Origin: Apostichopus japonicus
Lineage: Eukaryota > Echinodermata > Holothuroidea > Aspidochirotida > Stichopodidae
Assembly: GCF_037975245.1 (NCBI RefSeq)
Contig: NC_092561.1
Location: 9,051,001-9,115,000 of the forward strand
DNA length: 64,000 nucleotides
Direction of reading: 5' to 3'
Each line of letters starts with the position of its first letter. The stretch's first letter is position 1. Made by a program: the position numbers and the translations under genes. The notes beneath the pieces are model-generated. The model did no database searches, had not been told where the DNA came from, and worked only from the letters and a program-made list of their open reading frames with translations. Positions 1 to 10,482 of the stretch are shown here, one piece after another.

Positions 1-712
1 AGGTTTCAGGTATTAAACATCATGGAATAGGGTTTTTGCAATGTGATACCTGATAAGTTATATCCTGTATTGTACAGAAGGTTTCAGGAAACATGATGGA
101 ATAGGGTTTTTGCAATGCGATACTTGATAAATTATATCCTGTATTGTACAGAAGGTTTCAGGTATTAAACATGATGGAATAGGATTTTTGCCATGCGATA
201 CCTGATAAGTTATACCCTGTATTGTACAGAAGGTTTCAGGAAACATGATGGAATAGGGTTTTTGCAATGCGATACCTGATTAGTTATTCCCTGTATTGTA
301 CAGGTTTCAGGTATTACATCATCCAATAGGGTTTTTGCAATGCGATACCTGATTAGTTATCCCCTGTATTGTACAGGTTTAGGTATGCGATACCGGATTA
401 GTTATTCCCTGTATTGTACAGGTTTCAGGTATTACATCATCTAATAGGGTTAGTTATTTCCTGTATTGTACAGGTTTCAGGTATAACATCATCCAATAGG
501 GTTTTTGCGATGCAATACCTGATTAGTTATTCCCTGTATTGTACAGGTTTCAGGTATTGCATCATCCAATAGGGTTAGTTATTCCCTGTATCGTACAGGT
601 TTCAGGTATTGCATCATCTAATAGGGTTAGTTATTCCCTGTATTGTACAGGTTTCAGGTATTGCATCATCTAATAGGATGCGATACCTGACAAGTTATTT
701 CCTGTATGTAAC
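1..712. repeat. Minisatellite array, 73-78-bp and 52-bp units
   Basis: About ten tandem units share the string CTGTATTGTACAG followed by GGTTTCAGGTATT. The anchor recurs at 65, 139, 217, 291, 364, 409, 461, 534, 586, 638 and 702. Spacing is mostly 73-78 bp in the first part and 52 bp in several later units, which lack about 21 bp around TTTTTGCAATGCGATACC. The array starts before the window and ends about 120 bp upstream of the first plus-strand exon, so it lies in that gene's intron. Confidence 0.9.
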
Positions 713-830
713 AGAAGGCTTAATTAATGTATTAAACATTATGGAAAGTTTTGTCTTTTTATTTACTAGTCAAGCTCTTTAAAGATGTTTTGTTTTAAAC
801 TGTTTGTGTTGTTGTTTTTTCGTCCGGCAG

Positions 831-909
831 GTGACTCGCCTCTTCAGGGATGGAATCAGGAGAACAATAACGAAGAGTACACAAGACTATCAGATGGAAC
901 AATTTTAAC
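831..909 (+). CDS. Exon of an unrecognised plus-strand gene (first exon seen)
   Basis: A pyrimidine-rich stretch ending in GGCAG precedes position 831, and AAC followed by GTGAGT ends the exon at 909. The translated part reads DSPLQGWNQENN.. and ends ..RLSDGTILT, with the last codon split 2+1 across the junction. The 79-nt exon needs two bases at its start to complete a codon, so at least one coding exon lies upstream of the window. The phase fits exactly with the next exon. I do not recognise the family. The segment is polar and Asn/Glu-rich, with no signal peptide or membrane segment. Confidence 0.7.
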
Positions 910-954
910 GTGAGTTCATCCTCCTCCTCCTCCTAAATTTGTCAGCATAATATA

Positions 955-1296
955 TATATTATAATATAATAATAATAATATTTCTTAATATATATAATAT
1001 TTGCTTTTGATATAGCGCTTTTTACCAGCGATAGGTCACAAAGCGCTTTACAGACGTTATATTACTCCTGGTCAATGATAACCTGTCCCAGAGACAATCC
1101 CTCCAGTCGGCAGCAGTTATATACTGCGCCCAATGACAAGTTACCTCACAGGTACCCATTTAACCCCTGGGTGGAGAGAGGCAAGTGAGATAAAGCATCT
1201 TGCCCAAGGACACAATGTAATGAACTAGGCAGGAATCGAACGAGCAATCCTTGGATCACGAGTCCAACGCCTTAGCCAATTGGCCACCAGGCTCAT
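955..1296 (-). mobile_element. tRNA-derived SINE, tRNA-Thr-like head, GCGCTATA-type tail
   Basis: On the minus strand the element begins near 1296 with a tRNA-like head (1228-1295). It has an A-box-like GGTGGCCAATTGGCTAAGG, an anticodon arm with loop CTCGTGA (anticodon CGT) and a B-box-like GTTCGATTCC. The body contains TGTGTCCTTGGGCAAG and ends in GTAAAGCGCTTTGTGACC and AAAAGCGCTATATC, followed by an AT-rich tail near 950-1005. This is the layout of a tRNA SINE with a LINE-derived tail. It sits in an intron of the plus-strand gene, in antisense orientation. Confidence 0.8.
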
Positions 1297-1882
1297 AAAT
1301 TGCCTTAATTATCAGAATATTGCTATGCTAGGCTAGTTTAGTCCTGAAAGTGTTTTTAAATCCTGTTTTCATCACCAGTTATGAGTAATGCCCATCTGGA
1401 GAGAAGACAATGGGACAGTAATTTACAAATGGTTCATTTGCATATGTTGGTTTTCATTTGCTTATCAACAAATGGAGAAAATAAGCGACATGCTGTTTTA
1501 GCAATCTACTTTATGAGTAAAATTTGGAATATTCTGAATTAGGTAAATAATGAGAATTTTGGCATGTAAGATAATTTTGTATTACCCATGAACATGTTAG
1601 AAAGATAATAAATTCCATCATGCTAACAAACCAGTGCTATATTCGAATGGATAATAACATTATTGAAACCTAACATCTGGTGGGTTCAATCTTTGGCCTG
1701 CAAGAGTAAGGTGGATGTTTCTTTCCAGAAGAAATCCACGGTTTTTCCTGTCTGAAATAGTCTCCAAAATTGTGAAAAAAAATACAAATTGAATCAAAAT
1801 TGGATAGCCACCAGAATGTGAACTGTAACTTACAAGCTATTGGGCTTCTCCCGTAATGCACGTGTGGCTGCATAGCATGGTA

Positions 1883-2130
1883 GGAGTGTTAGCTCAGTGG
1901 TTAAACGCCGGTGCCTTCCAATGATAAGGTCCCTGGTTCGAGTCACTCCAAGATTAATGTATGTCGTCTAGTTACAGAGTTGTTGATAATTGACAATTCA
2001 TAATCATGGACGTTAAAATTTGAATGTAAGAGACTGAGTTCGGTCAGCTTGCGGCTTTGATAAGCCAATGAGGCTTCTTCGCGAGTTCCTGCTTGCAGGA
2101 GGATCTAAAATACATACAAATACATACATA
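1883..2130 (+). mobile_element. tRNA-derived SINE with a structured tail (family B, copy 1)
   Basis: The head GGAGTGTTAGCTCAGTGG carries an A box, and GGTTCGAGTCACTCC carries a B box. The T stem is no longer paired, so this is not a functional tRNA gene. The 3' part holds short stem-loop sequences (GGCTTTGATAAGCC, TCCTGCTTGCAGGA) and ends in GGATCTAAAATACATAC plus a short tail. A nearly full-length second copy is at 50675-50914 and a 3' fragment is at 34309-34410, all on the plus strand. Confidence 0.85.
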
Positions 2131-2200
2131 TATGGTAAAACAACTGCCTTACAGACTGATCAATCTTTCACGATCTGTTGACATTTCTTCTCCTTTACAG

Positions 2201-2264
2201 TCATGTCAAGAAATACAAGAGACCTGCCAATATACCCAAATGGGGGAATGATTTACCTGATGAT
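2201..2264 (+). CDS. Second visible exon of the unrecognised plus-strand gene
   Basis: The acceptor is CTCCTTTACAG and the donor is GAT followed by GTAAGT, a strong consensus. The exon encodes HVKKYKRPANIPKWGNDLPD plus a final D after completing the split Thr codon from the previous exon, and it ends in phase 0. The basic/aromatic stretch KKYKRPANIPKW is followed by an acidic DLPDD, which looks like a linear motif rather than a folded domain. An ORF finder misses this 64-nt exon. It is supported by the two consensus splice sites and the phase match on both sides. Confidence 0.75.
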
Positions 2265-2289
2265 GTAAGTTTTACTAATTTAAGGCTAT

Positions 2290-4345
2290 AGTTGTAATGA
2301 TGATCATCAAGGCACACGATGTCCCGTACAACCCCGTCATTATCCATTTGGTGTGGTATGGTATTGCATAACGGTGTTATGTGGGATGCTGTGGTGTATC
2401 ATGGGATAACGGGCTGGTATGGCATTGCACAGTGTTCTAGCTGATTGCTGACCAATACAAGGGATCTATGAATGTCATTACACACTATCATTGTCCATTC
2501 GGTCTGTCAGTTTTATGTGGAATGGTGTGTTGCAGTGTTATGTGATATGGTAATTGTTGTGTAACATGGGATGACATGGGCTGTTGTGAGGTGGTATTGC
2601 ATTGAACACTGTTCTAGCTGATTGCTGACCGTACAAGGGATCTAATGCCATTACAACACTATCATTGTCCATTCGGTCTGTCAGTTTAATGTAGAATGGT
2701 GTGGTGCAGTGTTATGTGATATGGTAATTGTTGTGTAACATGGGATGATATGGGCTGTTGTGAGGTGGTATTGCATTGAACAGTGTTCTAGCTGATTGCT
2801 AACTGTACAAGGGATCTAATGTCATTACAACACTATCATTGTCCATTCGGTCTGTCAGTTTAATGTAGAATGGTGTGGTGCAGTGTTATGTGATATGGTA
2901 ATTGTTGTGTAACATGGGATGATATGGGCTGTTGTGAGGTGGTATTGCGTTGAACAGTGTTCTAGCTGATTGCTGACCGTACAAGGGATCTAATGCCATT
3001 ACAACACTATCATTGTCCATTCGGTCTGTCAGTTTAATGTAGAATGGTGTGGTGCAGTGTTATGTGATATGGTAATTGTTGTGTAACATGGGATGACATG
3101 GGCTGTTGTGAGGTGGTATTGCGTTGAACAGTGTTCTAGCTGATTGCTGACCGTACAAGGGATCTAATGCCATTACAACACTATCATTGTTCATTCGGTC
3201 TGTCAGTTTAATGTAGAATGGGGTGGTGCAGTGTTATGTGATATGGTAATTGTTGTGTAACATGGGATGACATGGGCTGTTGTGAGGTGGTATTGCATTG
3301 AACAGTGTTCTAGCTGATTGCTAACCGTACAAGGGATCTAATGCCATTACAACACTATCATTGTCCATTCGGTCTGTCAGTTTAATGTAGAATGGTGTGG
3401 TGCAGTGTTATGTGATATGGTAATTGTTGTGTAACATGGGATGACATGGGCTGTTGTGAGGTGGTATTGCGTTGAACAGTGTTCTAGCTGATTGCTGACC
3501 GTACAAGGGATCTAATGCCATTACAACACTATCATTGTTCATTCGGTCTGTCAGTTTAATGTAGAATGGTGTGGTGCAGTGTTATGTGATATGGTAATTG
3601 TTGTGTAACATGGGATGACATGGGCTGTTGTGAGGTGGTATTGCATTGAACAGTGTTCTAGCTGATTGCTGACCGTACAAGGGATCTAATGCCATTACAA
3701 CACTATCATTGTCCATTCAGTCTGTCAGTTTAATGTAGAATGGTGTGGTGCAGTGTTATGTGATATGGTAATTGTTGTGTAACATGAGATGAAATGGGCT
3801 GTTGTGAGGTGGTATTGCATTGCACACTGTTCTAGCTGATTGCTAACCATACAAGGGATCTAATGCCATTACAACACTATCATTGTCCATTCGGTCTGTC
3901 AGTTTTATGTGGAATGGTGTGTTGCAGTGTTATGTGATATGGAAATTGTTGTGTAACATGGGATGAAATGGGCTGTTGTGAGGTGGTATTGCATTGCACA
4001 CTGTTCTAGCTGATTGCTAACCATACAAGGGATCTAATGCCATTATAACACTATCATTGTCCATTCGGTCTGTCAGTTTTATGTTGAATGGTGTGTTGCA
4101 GTGTTATGTGATATGGTAATTGTTGTGTAACATGGGATGATATGGGCTGTTGTGTGGTGGTATTGCACTGAACAGTGTTCCAGCTGATTGCAGACCATAC
4201 AATGGATCTAATGCCATCTATCTATCTTTATACATTCAGTCTGACAGTTTTGTATGGTATGATGTTGTGTAACATGGGATGTTGTGGTGTGGTATGGCAT
4301 TGCACATGTGTCATAGCTGTCATTCAGCTTGTCATTCAGCCTCTG
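2290..4345. repeat. 174-bp tandem satellite array, about 11-12 units
   Basis: The anchor CTAGCTGATTGCT recurs at 2437, 2614, 2788, 2962, 3136, 3310, 3484, 3658, 3832 and 4006, and as CCAGCTGATTGC at 4180. The spacing is exactly 174 bp between all but the first pair (177 bp). Units are nearly identical in the centre and diverge toward both ends, as expected from unequal exchange. The whole array lies inside one intron of the plus-strand gene. Confidence 0.95.
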
Positions 4346-4410
4346 AAGAAGATCCTGCTAGGATCGAAACGTCAGGCTCACTGACTTTTACACAGCTGTA
4401 TAACTGAATG
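4333..4410 (+). ncRNA. Possible hammerhead-ribozyme-like motif at the satellite end
   Basis: CTGAAGA (4343-4349) fits the CUGANGA core. It is followed by one unpaired A, a helix GATCC/GGATC with loop TGCTA, then GAAAC (4366-4370) and GTC. AGCCT just before the core can pair with AGGCT just after GTC, which is where stem I belongs. Stem III would be minimal (ACGT), as described for hammerheads of Penelope-like retroelements, which may act as dimers. The extra A before stem II departs from the classic core. No reverse transcriptase is visible nearby. Activity is unproven. Confidence 0.35.
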
Positions 4411-5157
4411 GATTTGGTGTGATTAGAACTTGTCCATCATCCAGTTCTTATATCAGTATTATCTTATGTGGTATCACACAGTGTGGCAGACTGCAGTGGT
4501 ATCATATGATGTCATGCTGTGTTTTAACGTTCAGGCATATTACCATGTTGGTGGACTTTCAACTGTGACTCACGTTGTTATGGTATGATGTCATCCTGTG
4601 TTTCATTGAAGGGGTTATTGTGATGTTGTGACCAACAGGGTGACCTGTAGGGGTATGTTGTATGATGCTGTTCTGTGTTGTGTTATATCCAGGGAATATT
4701 TACTGGGTATCGCCAAATGCTATAACAAAATGGTCAAATTGCTATGTAAGTGCAATAATGTATATCACAGTTCTTGTACACAGGAACAGTATAGTATTCT
4801 ATTAATATACGCTAGAGAGCCTTCAAAAACTGCCACACCAAAATTTTAGCACTAAATAATTCACTGAGTATCGTGTTTTACTACGTTGTGACTCGCAGTG
4901 TTATGATCTGATGTCGTGGAGTGTTTTCCGTCAAGGTATGTTGTTGCAAAGTGTTGTGATATTTCTAATGTACAATACAGGGAGGTGCAGTGCAATTATA
5001 TTCTACATATGTCTTCAACCTTCATATGATTTCATAAAGTAGATTGAACTGGCCAATCAGAATGTATTTATCTCAGATGATAGGTTGCAAACCAGACCCG
5101 AGTACGAAAAGTTACTCATCGACTCGTCGTGGTCTCGTGTTTTCTCTCATGTTTCAG

Positions 5158-5317
5158 TTCCTCGATAGGCTTCAGATGTTCTCTGATGAGAGTCAGAAGA
5201 GACGGCAGGAGCTGACGGCTAAGACCCGTAAAGAAATTGAAGAGAGAACTGAGAAACAGCTTGCAGTGCAATACAGACTGAGCTTACCGACAGCGAACAG
5301 ACGGACAGCCCTTAAAG
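5158..5317 (+). CDS. Third visible exon of the plus-strand gene; charged coiled-coil-like segment
   Basis: The acceptor is CTCATGTTTCAG and the donor is AAAG followed by GTAAGT. The exon starts in phase 0 and ends one base into a codon. It encodes about 53 residues: FLDRLQMFSDESQKRRQELT, then a very charged run including KTRKEIEERTEKQLAVQY, then RLSLPTANRRTALK. The Arg/Lys/Glu/Gln-rich middle is likely a single long helix or short coiled coil. No enzyme motif is visible. This is the largest exon of the gene in the window. Confidence 0.8.
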
Positions 5318-5825
5318 GTAAGTTACAAAAAATATATGTAAGGGAAGGGTGATCATCAATGTGCCCCATTTTATCAAGTTTTGGCCCCTTTCCCTTCCTT
5401 CCGATTTCAGCATCTACCTGCCCCTTCCTCTCCTTTCCTCTCCCTACCTCTCCCTTCCTGTTCCTTCCTCTCCCTTCCTGGAGAATTTCATTTTTTTTTC
5501 TTGAAACTTTCTTAATGTGCAATTTTATGGTGAATATTTGCCGAGAGAAACAGATTGCAGAAATTCTTGGTTGGTTTTTGCCGCAACAAGGTTGTATTAC
5601 AGTGCGATACTAAAATCCCATTGCAATTCAATTAATAAGTCGATTAGTCAAGGTTTATTTCAAATAAGGAACAAAAAAATTTCAAACAATTTTTTCACCT
5701 TAACTCTCCTAGCTTTGCAACTTCTGTAAACCATATTTGAATTTTTAAAAGCATTTCTTTGCTCCAGCGCTTTATTTTACTTCTCATATCTAGTATATGG
5801 CTCTGTTTCCCTTCTTCCCCTCCCA

Positions 5826-5980
5826 ATCCCCTCCCTTCCCTTCCCTTCCCTTCCCTTCCCTTCCCTTCCCTTCCCTTCCCTTCCCTTCCCTTCCCTTCCC
5901 TTCCCTTCCCTTCCCTTCCCTTCCCTTCCCTTCCCTTCCCTTCCCTTCCCTTCCCTTCCCTTCCCTTCCCTTCCCCTCCC
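5826..5980 (+). repeat. (TTCCC)n microsatellite, about 29 copies
   Basis: An almost perfect CCCTT/TTCCC pentamer run of about 150 bp is flanked by C-rich sequence. The plus strand is purely pyrimidine and the minus strand purely purine. Long repetitive open frames (SLPFPSLPFP-type and GREGKGREGK-type) in this stretch are translation artefacts. The tract lies in the intron between the third and fourth visible exons of the plus-strand gene. Confidence 0.95.
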
Positions 5981-6889
5981 CATCCACTTCCCCTAACCCA
6001 CCTTTAAATACCCCCAAATGTGTTAACTCTAATCTTCCTTCGTCCAACTGATTAACTTTACCTATAACATTTGTTGGATAATCCTTTTTTTTTTCTTTTC
6101 AACTTTTCCTCCCCCCCACCCCCCCCCCCTTTTAATACATCTTCAACCCCTTTTAATTTAAGTATCTCATATGCACTATGTTTGATTTGTCTGTTTCTTT
6201 GCTAAGAACGTGATTTACGGCACCTCCTAACTTAATTTCATGACATTTCCTTCATCCCTTCCCTCATCCAAATTATTTTGCAACGCCCTCTATGGTCCAT
6301 CCTCGTCTGGACCAGCTCCATGTTACCCCCTTTTTCTGCTCTAGTGATTAACTCGATGCTGGAGAATCACTTACATCACTCTTACCTCCATCCCATCTCT
6401 CATCCAACTTTGCAACCTCCTTTTAGGCATCCTCTCTACTAACTTGAAATTGACAAAGTCCCCCCTCCTCCTATGCCACCCACAAACACATCCATAATGA
6501 ATCCCCACCCCACCTCCCCCACCACCCCCTTGTTTAGATGCCTCTTTGCTCTCACCACTCTCCTCTTCAAACTATGCAACCCCTGTAAGCTCTTTATCTT
6601 GTGGGTCAGGTTCAATGTATGCTAATCTGTCTCAGCCCTTTTGATTTACTTCCCTTCTTTGGATGTATTTCCATGACTTCTCCCGCATCCCTCCCATCAT
6701 CATCTTCATCCAACCTAGCAAACCTCTTTTAAGCATACTCCTATCTGCTAACTTCAAACTGCCATAGCTCCTTTCTTTCCCCCAAATGATTTACTGCACC
6801 TGTTAGATTTATTTGATTGCCAGTCTATTTCCTACCCAAGAGTTTTACCTCTCTCTCTACCCCTAATTTACGGTCTGTTGATTACTAAG

Positions 6890-7270
6890 ACGTCACCGAA
6901 TGACTAATACCCCCCGTTTGTCAGGAAATGACTTTCCGTTGGGTTTTTTAATTTTTACGGAGGATTCTGTCTGCGCTATTTGGGTTAATAGCCTATACAA
7001 GATAATAAAGTACGTCACATTAGCCACTCGTGTGTGGGCCAAGAGACTTTACTGTTGTTCCTATTCCCATCTTCGCTTCATAATTTTTGGGGAATCGAAT
7101 GTAAACACATCTCTTGATTATCGCCTCACCTCAATCATCGCCGTCTCGTGGAGAAACCTTAATCTCCATCAAGACATAGTGCCAGTCCCTCCTCTCAGCA
7201 GGATTACGTGCATGAGTTCACAAGACTTCACATCGGCTGCCATAGGAGGAGGTAATGAGTAACGACCCCC
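6890..7270. other. Non-repetitive intronic stretch with factor-like motifs
   Basis: This segment is more sequence-complex and CpG-containing than the pyrimidine-rich DNA around it. It holds ACGTCA, a FOX-like TGTAAACA and GGATTACG (a TAATCC-type homeobox site). A 120-codon open frame covers it but shows no family resemblance, and I do not call it a gene. It could be an intronic enhancer or an unannotated exon. Confidence 0.2.
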
Positions 7271-7482
7271 CGGAATGTAAACACAAAAATGATGGAAGGA
7301 TGCGGTCGTAATGTACGAGTAGCACTTTGTTGAGTTCAAGATAGGATAGTGGTTTGTATTGGGCAGCGGGGGAAAGATGTGGGTAGGGGGAGGGCTATGA
7401 TTTGGGATGAGGAGGGGTAGTGAAGGGAACATCATAGCTATTTTGCCTGATCAACACTTTTCATAATTTTTTTTTTTTTCAG

Positions 7483-7566
7483 ATGTCAGCCTTCCGGCCG
7501 TTTTCATGCCGAGTCGAACCGGTCAACTTTACAACCCTAGAGCACATCAGTATTTCCACCCTACAG
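7483..7566 (+). CDS. Fourth visible exon of the plus-strand gene
   Basis: A long T-run ending in TTTCAG is the acceptor, and CCTACAG followed by GTATTC is the donor. The exon completes an Asp codon, reads VSLPAVFMPSRTGQLYNPRA then HQYFHPT, and ends one base into a Gly codon. The phase agrees on both sides. The short Tyr/His/Pro-rich motif SRTGQLYNPRAHQYFHPTG looks like a conserved linear element of a cytoskeletal or ciliary-type protein. That is an impression only; I cannot name the family. Confidence 0.75.
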
Positions 7567-8068
7567 GTATTCTAAAGCCAAGCTCCCTCTAAATAAATTT
7601 TGCACTAGATATAGTCAATAATTGGCATGGTTTATAATTCTAGGCAGTTGTGCTATTGTCACTAGATGTCTGATTCTCCATTGAAGGTGATTAAAAGACC
7701 ATCGAAGAAAGCGTCTCGACCATGAATTTCAGAATCAGAAGCTACTCACTAAAGAAATGCCTTTTCTGTTCAATTCTTTTTTTTGTCACAGTCTTATGGG
7801 TATTAGAATTATTCAAAATTTTTAAAGGAAAACGTAGCTGAAAGATCTAAAACTTGTTCACGTAATTTTCAACAAAAACCACATCAGGAATATTAAATGA
7901 AGTAATGTGCCAACTTCAAACCTTTGTGATTAATATGGAAACAAAAAAATTGTACGTTACAAAATATTTGTGGAAATATTATGGATACTACATGCAAACC
8001 AGCTAGTTAACTTAATCAGCTCAATCAAAGATTCAAGTTGTTATTATTATAATTATTTTTCCTTCTAG

Positions 8069-8139
8069 GTTCTCTCGGTCAGCTGAGGCTGACCCAACCA
8101 CCATCAATCTTCCAGCTGCCTCCCTTGCCCAACAAAAGT
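8069..8139 (+). CDS. Fifth visible exon of the plus-strand gene
   Basis: The acceptor is TTTTTCCTTCTAG. The exon completes Gly and encodes SLGQLRLTQPPSIFQLPPLP then NKS, proline/leucine-rich. If splicing uses the weak donor AGT followed by GTATCC after 8139, it joins the 9784-9918 exon in frame. If it is not spliced, the frame continues VSFI and stops at a TAG at 8152-8154, making this the terminal exon. The exon itself is well supported; its 3' border is not settled. Confidence 0.7.
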
Positions 8140-8632
8140 GTATCCTTTATCTAGACATACAGGAAAGATTTCAATTTTGGCTTTTAATTTGATGATGCCA
8201 GTCACAGTGCTTACTTCTGTAAGTTTTACTGGCAAAATGTAATGGCTGGAGGATCACAGTATTATTTGCAACCTGAAATCTGGATGTCATGTTACATAAT
8301 TATCTGATACATTTGGCTTTGACAAAACTTGCAAGCCTGACAGTTCTTGTCAACAATATTACAAATTAATAGGGTTTGAGTAATTCCTAATGCAGGTTGA
8401 ACTTATTCGAAAACTAGTAAGTGTGTGCACTCTGATGATTCCTGCTTTTGAAAAATACAACAAAACCAAAATATTTCTGTGAAAATGTTCTCATGAGTGA
8501 TTTGGTAATAGGAAGTAAATGCTTGTCTTTTCCTTGCAAATTTTCATAAGATAGAGTTTTTATAACAACAATGTGAAAAAACAACAGGATACAGTTAACT
8601 CCCTTTTTATATTTTTTTGTGGCCCCCTCAAT

Positions 8633-9637
8633 TAATCTGTGAATTCTTTAATGCTGTGATTTCTTTTGGTGAACATAGTTTGGTCAAGTTCAATTGAGTT
8701 TAGTTTTGTGATGGGGCTTTATAGGTCTTCAATGCAACATATCTGGCATCCAGGTAATGAAATATGCTTCTTGCTTTAAACATGCTCTTAAACCTCCTAT
8801 CAGTTTTCACCCTCTGAACTTCAAGGGGTCAAAAGGTTATCTCAAAAGGACACAAACTGGCTCAGGGGGACAAAAAGGCCATCTCAAATGGTGGAAAAAT
8901 TAGCCAGTTTCTCAAAAATATTTCACAGTGTACAAACAATGTCATGTAATACTCAACAATTATTAAAGGGATATGCTAGCTCAAAATTGGTAAAAATGTG
9001 TCTATATTTCACATAGGAAGACTGTTCTTCCTGGATATTGAAACACTTTGGCTTAAAATTGTATACTGTAAAAATCCTTATGAGTAAATGACATGGTTGA
9101 TGCCCACAAGGGATTGCTACAAATCATTTCTGGTTCTCACTTAATTTTTGGACAGATTTAACTCGATCACTTGCTCTACATTATTTAGATACTTATTTTT
9201 AAGTTTTATGCAACTTGTATGGCAAGGAATCACAAAGCAAACTGGCTTTCTGGTCAAACTTTAAAATGATATTTTTCTTCCCTCAAAACATTTTTGCCTC
9301 ACTATGCCATTTAATTATCTGCCTTGCCACTCCTCAAATGGCTGGGACTAATTTGAAAGGACAATCCTCCAGGAAGGGGAGGGGGAGGGGGTGCAGGGAG
9401 GTGCCCTTTGGAAATTTTTAGGAATTTTCTAACACACTGAAAGTGATGACATTTAGCATCTTCCTTGCTTCGGTTACTGGTAACCCATAGTAACTTGCAG
9501 AATATATGGGAGAGAATCATATTCACCAATATGCTCTTGTAAAAGTTAATGGTATAGCGTGAAAATTGATTAAAAAACAAATACAGATTTTGATCAAAGC
9601 AGGCTTACCTCCATTCCAGAATGTGTATAGAAATGAA
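8633..9637 (-). repeat. About 1.0-kb dispersed element, inverted relative to 58590-59397
   Basis: Read on the minus strand this region matches 58590-59397 read on the plus strand over most of its length. Shared strings include CTGCAAGTTACTATGGGTTA, AGAGCAAGTGATCGAGTTA and GTAGCAATCCCTTGTGGGCA. This copy carries about 240 bp (near 9180-9420) that the other lacks. No coding sequence or terminal repeats were recognised. It is probably an old non-coding mobile element. It occupies the intron before the candidate last exon of the plus-strand gene. Confidence 0.8.
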
Positions 9638-9783
9638 ACATTTTGAGACCGACATCAAATATTGAGAGCGTTTGTGAGCGAAATAATGTTTGTCGAGTCG
9701 TTGAAATAAGTTTGCTTAACAGTTATCACCAGAGGCTGTCTGTTCTAAATCTGTTTGATATACGGACTAACTTTGCATGGCAG

Positions 9784-9918
9784 GAAGAGGGAGCCGACCC
9801 CTTGAGTAGGGCCACCACGATGACGCCCTCTAGAGCTACGTCCGTTCAACCACCGGTGACACCCAACAACCACCCAAAAGTGGCCGCGCACCCTGCTCCA
9901 CCAAACACGGCAGACTGA
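9784..9918 (+). CDS. Candidate terminal exon of the plus-strand gene
   Basis: The branch-point-like ACTAAC and acceptor TTTGCATGGCAG precede EEGADPLSRATTMTPSRATS followed by a Pro/Ala/Thr-rich C-terminus ending PPNTAD and TGA (9916-9918). It is in frame with the 8069-8139 exon at phase 0, 45 codons including the stop. The base composition is clearly richer in G+C than the flanks. The low-complexity sequence is typical of a disordered tail. The weak point is the non-consensus donor of the preceding exon. Confidence 0.55.
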   Translation, partial: EEGADPLSRATTMTPSRATSVQPPVTPNNHPKVAAHPAPPNTAD

Positions 9919-10401
9919 CCAATGGCGGCTGCTGCGTGACGTCACATGACCGTACACATGACGTCACATAACTGCTAGAATCAACAGATGAATTGGTAAC
10001 CAATGTGTAAAATCCATACCTAGTGATATTGATCTTGCACAGGAGCTGGCGATGTACGTAACAGGTTGCCATGGTATTACGTACCAGGGCCAATGACAGC
10101 AATGATATTAAAGACTTAATTACACCGCTTTGAAGCATATTGAAAGAAAAGGTGAAAATATTCTGCTAAGGCACTTTCCAGCAGATATAAGTTATATGTT
10201 TGTGACATTTTGTGAGTCTTCCAAAGGTTGAACCAACCCCTTCTCCCCCTCCATCCCTGTCACATTTCATATAATCTTACCCCTTATCTCATATTCATTC
10301 ATACTTAGTAAAGATTCCTAAATCCTATTGGTCCATTCAGGTCAGCTGACCGTGGTTTAATCCTGTGAGTAACGCACGGTAAAATTACGGGGCATCACTT
10401 T

Positions 10402-10407
10402 AATAAA
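10402..10407 (+). terminator. Possible polyadenylation signal AATAAA
   Basis: AATAAA lies about 485 bp after the TGA of the candidate last plus-strand exon. It is the first clear hexamer I noticed after that stop. Such hexamers are common in AT-rich DNA, so the assignment is positional only. Confidence 0.25.
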
Positions 10408-10482
10408 TCTTTGGTTATATGTAACCAAAAATGTTTTGTTTTATGATTTTTCGCCCACACAAATGGTAGTGTATGAATGAAC

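Noticed and set aside
1-712. CRISPR-like direct repeats
   Set aside because: Units abut one another without unique spacers in a eukaryotic intron; it is a minisatellite.
1883-1955. Possible functional tRNA gene
   Set aside because: A and B boxes are present, but the T stem does not pair and the sequence continues into a SINE body shared with other copies.
5777-6051. Overlapping frames on both strands with PSLPF or GREGK repeats
   Set aside because: Translation of the pure TTCCC microsatellite; any frame is open there.
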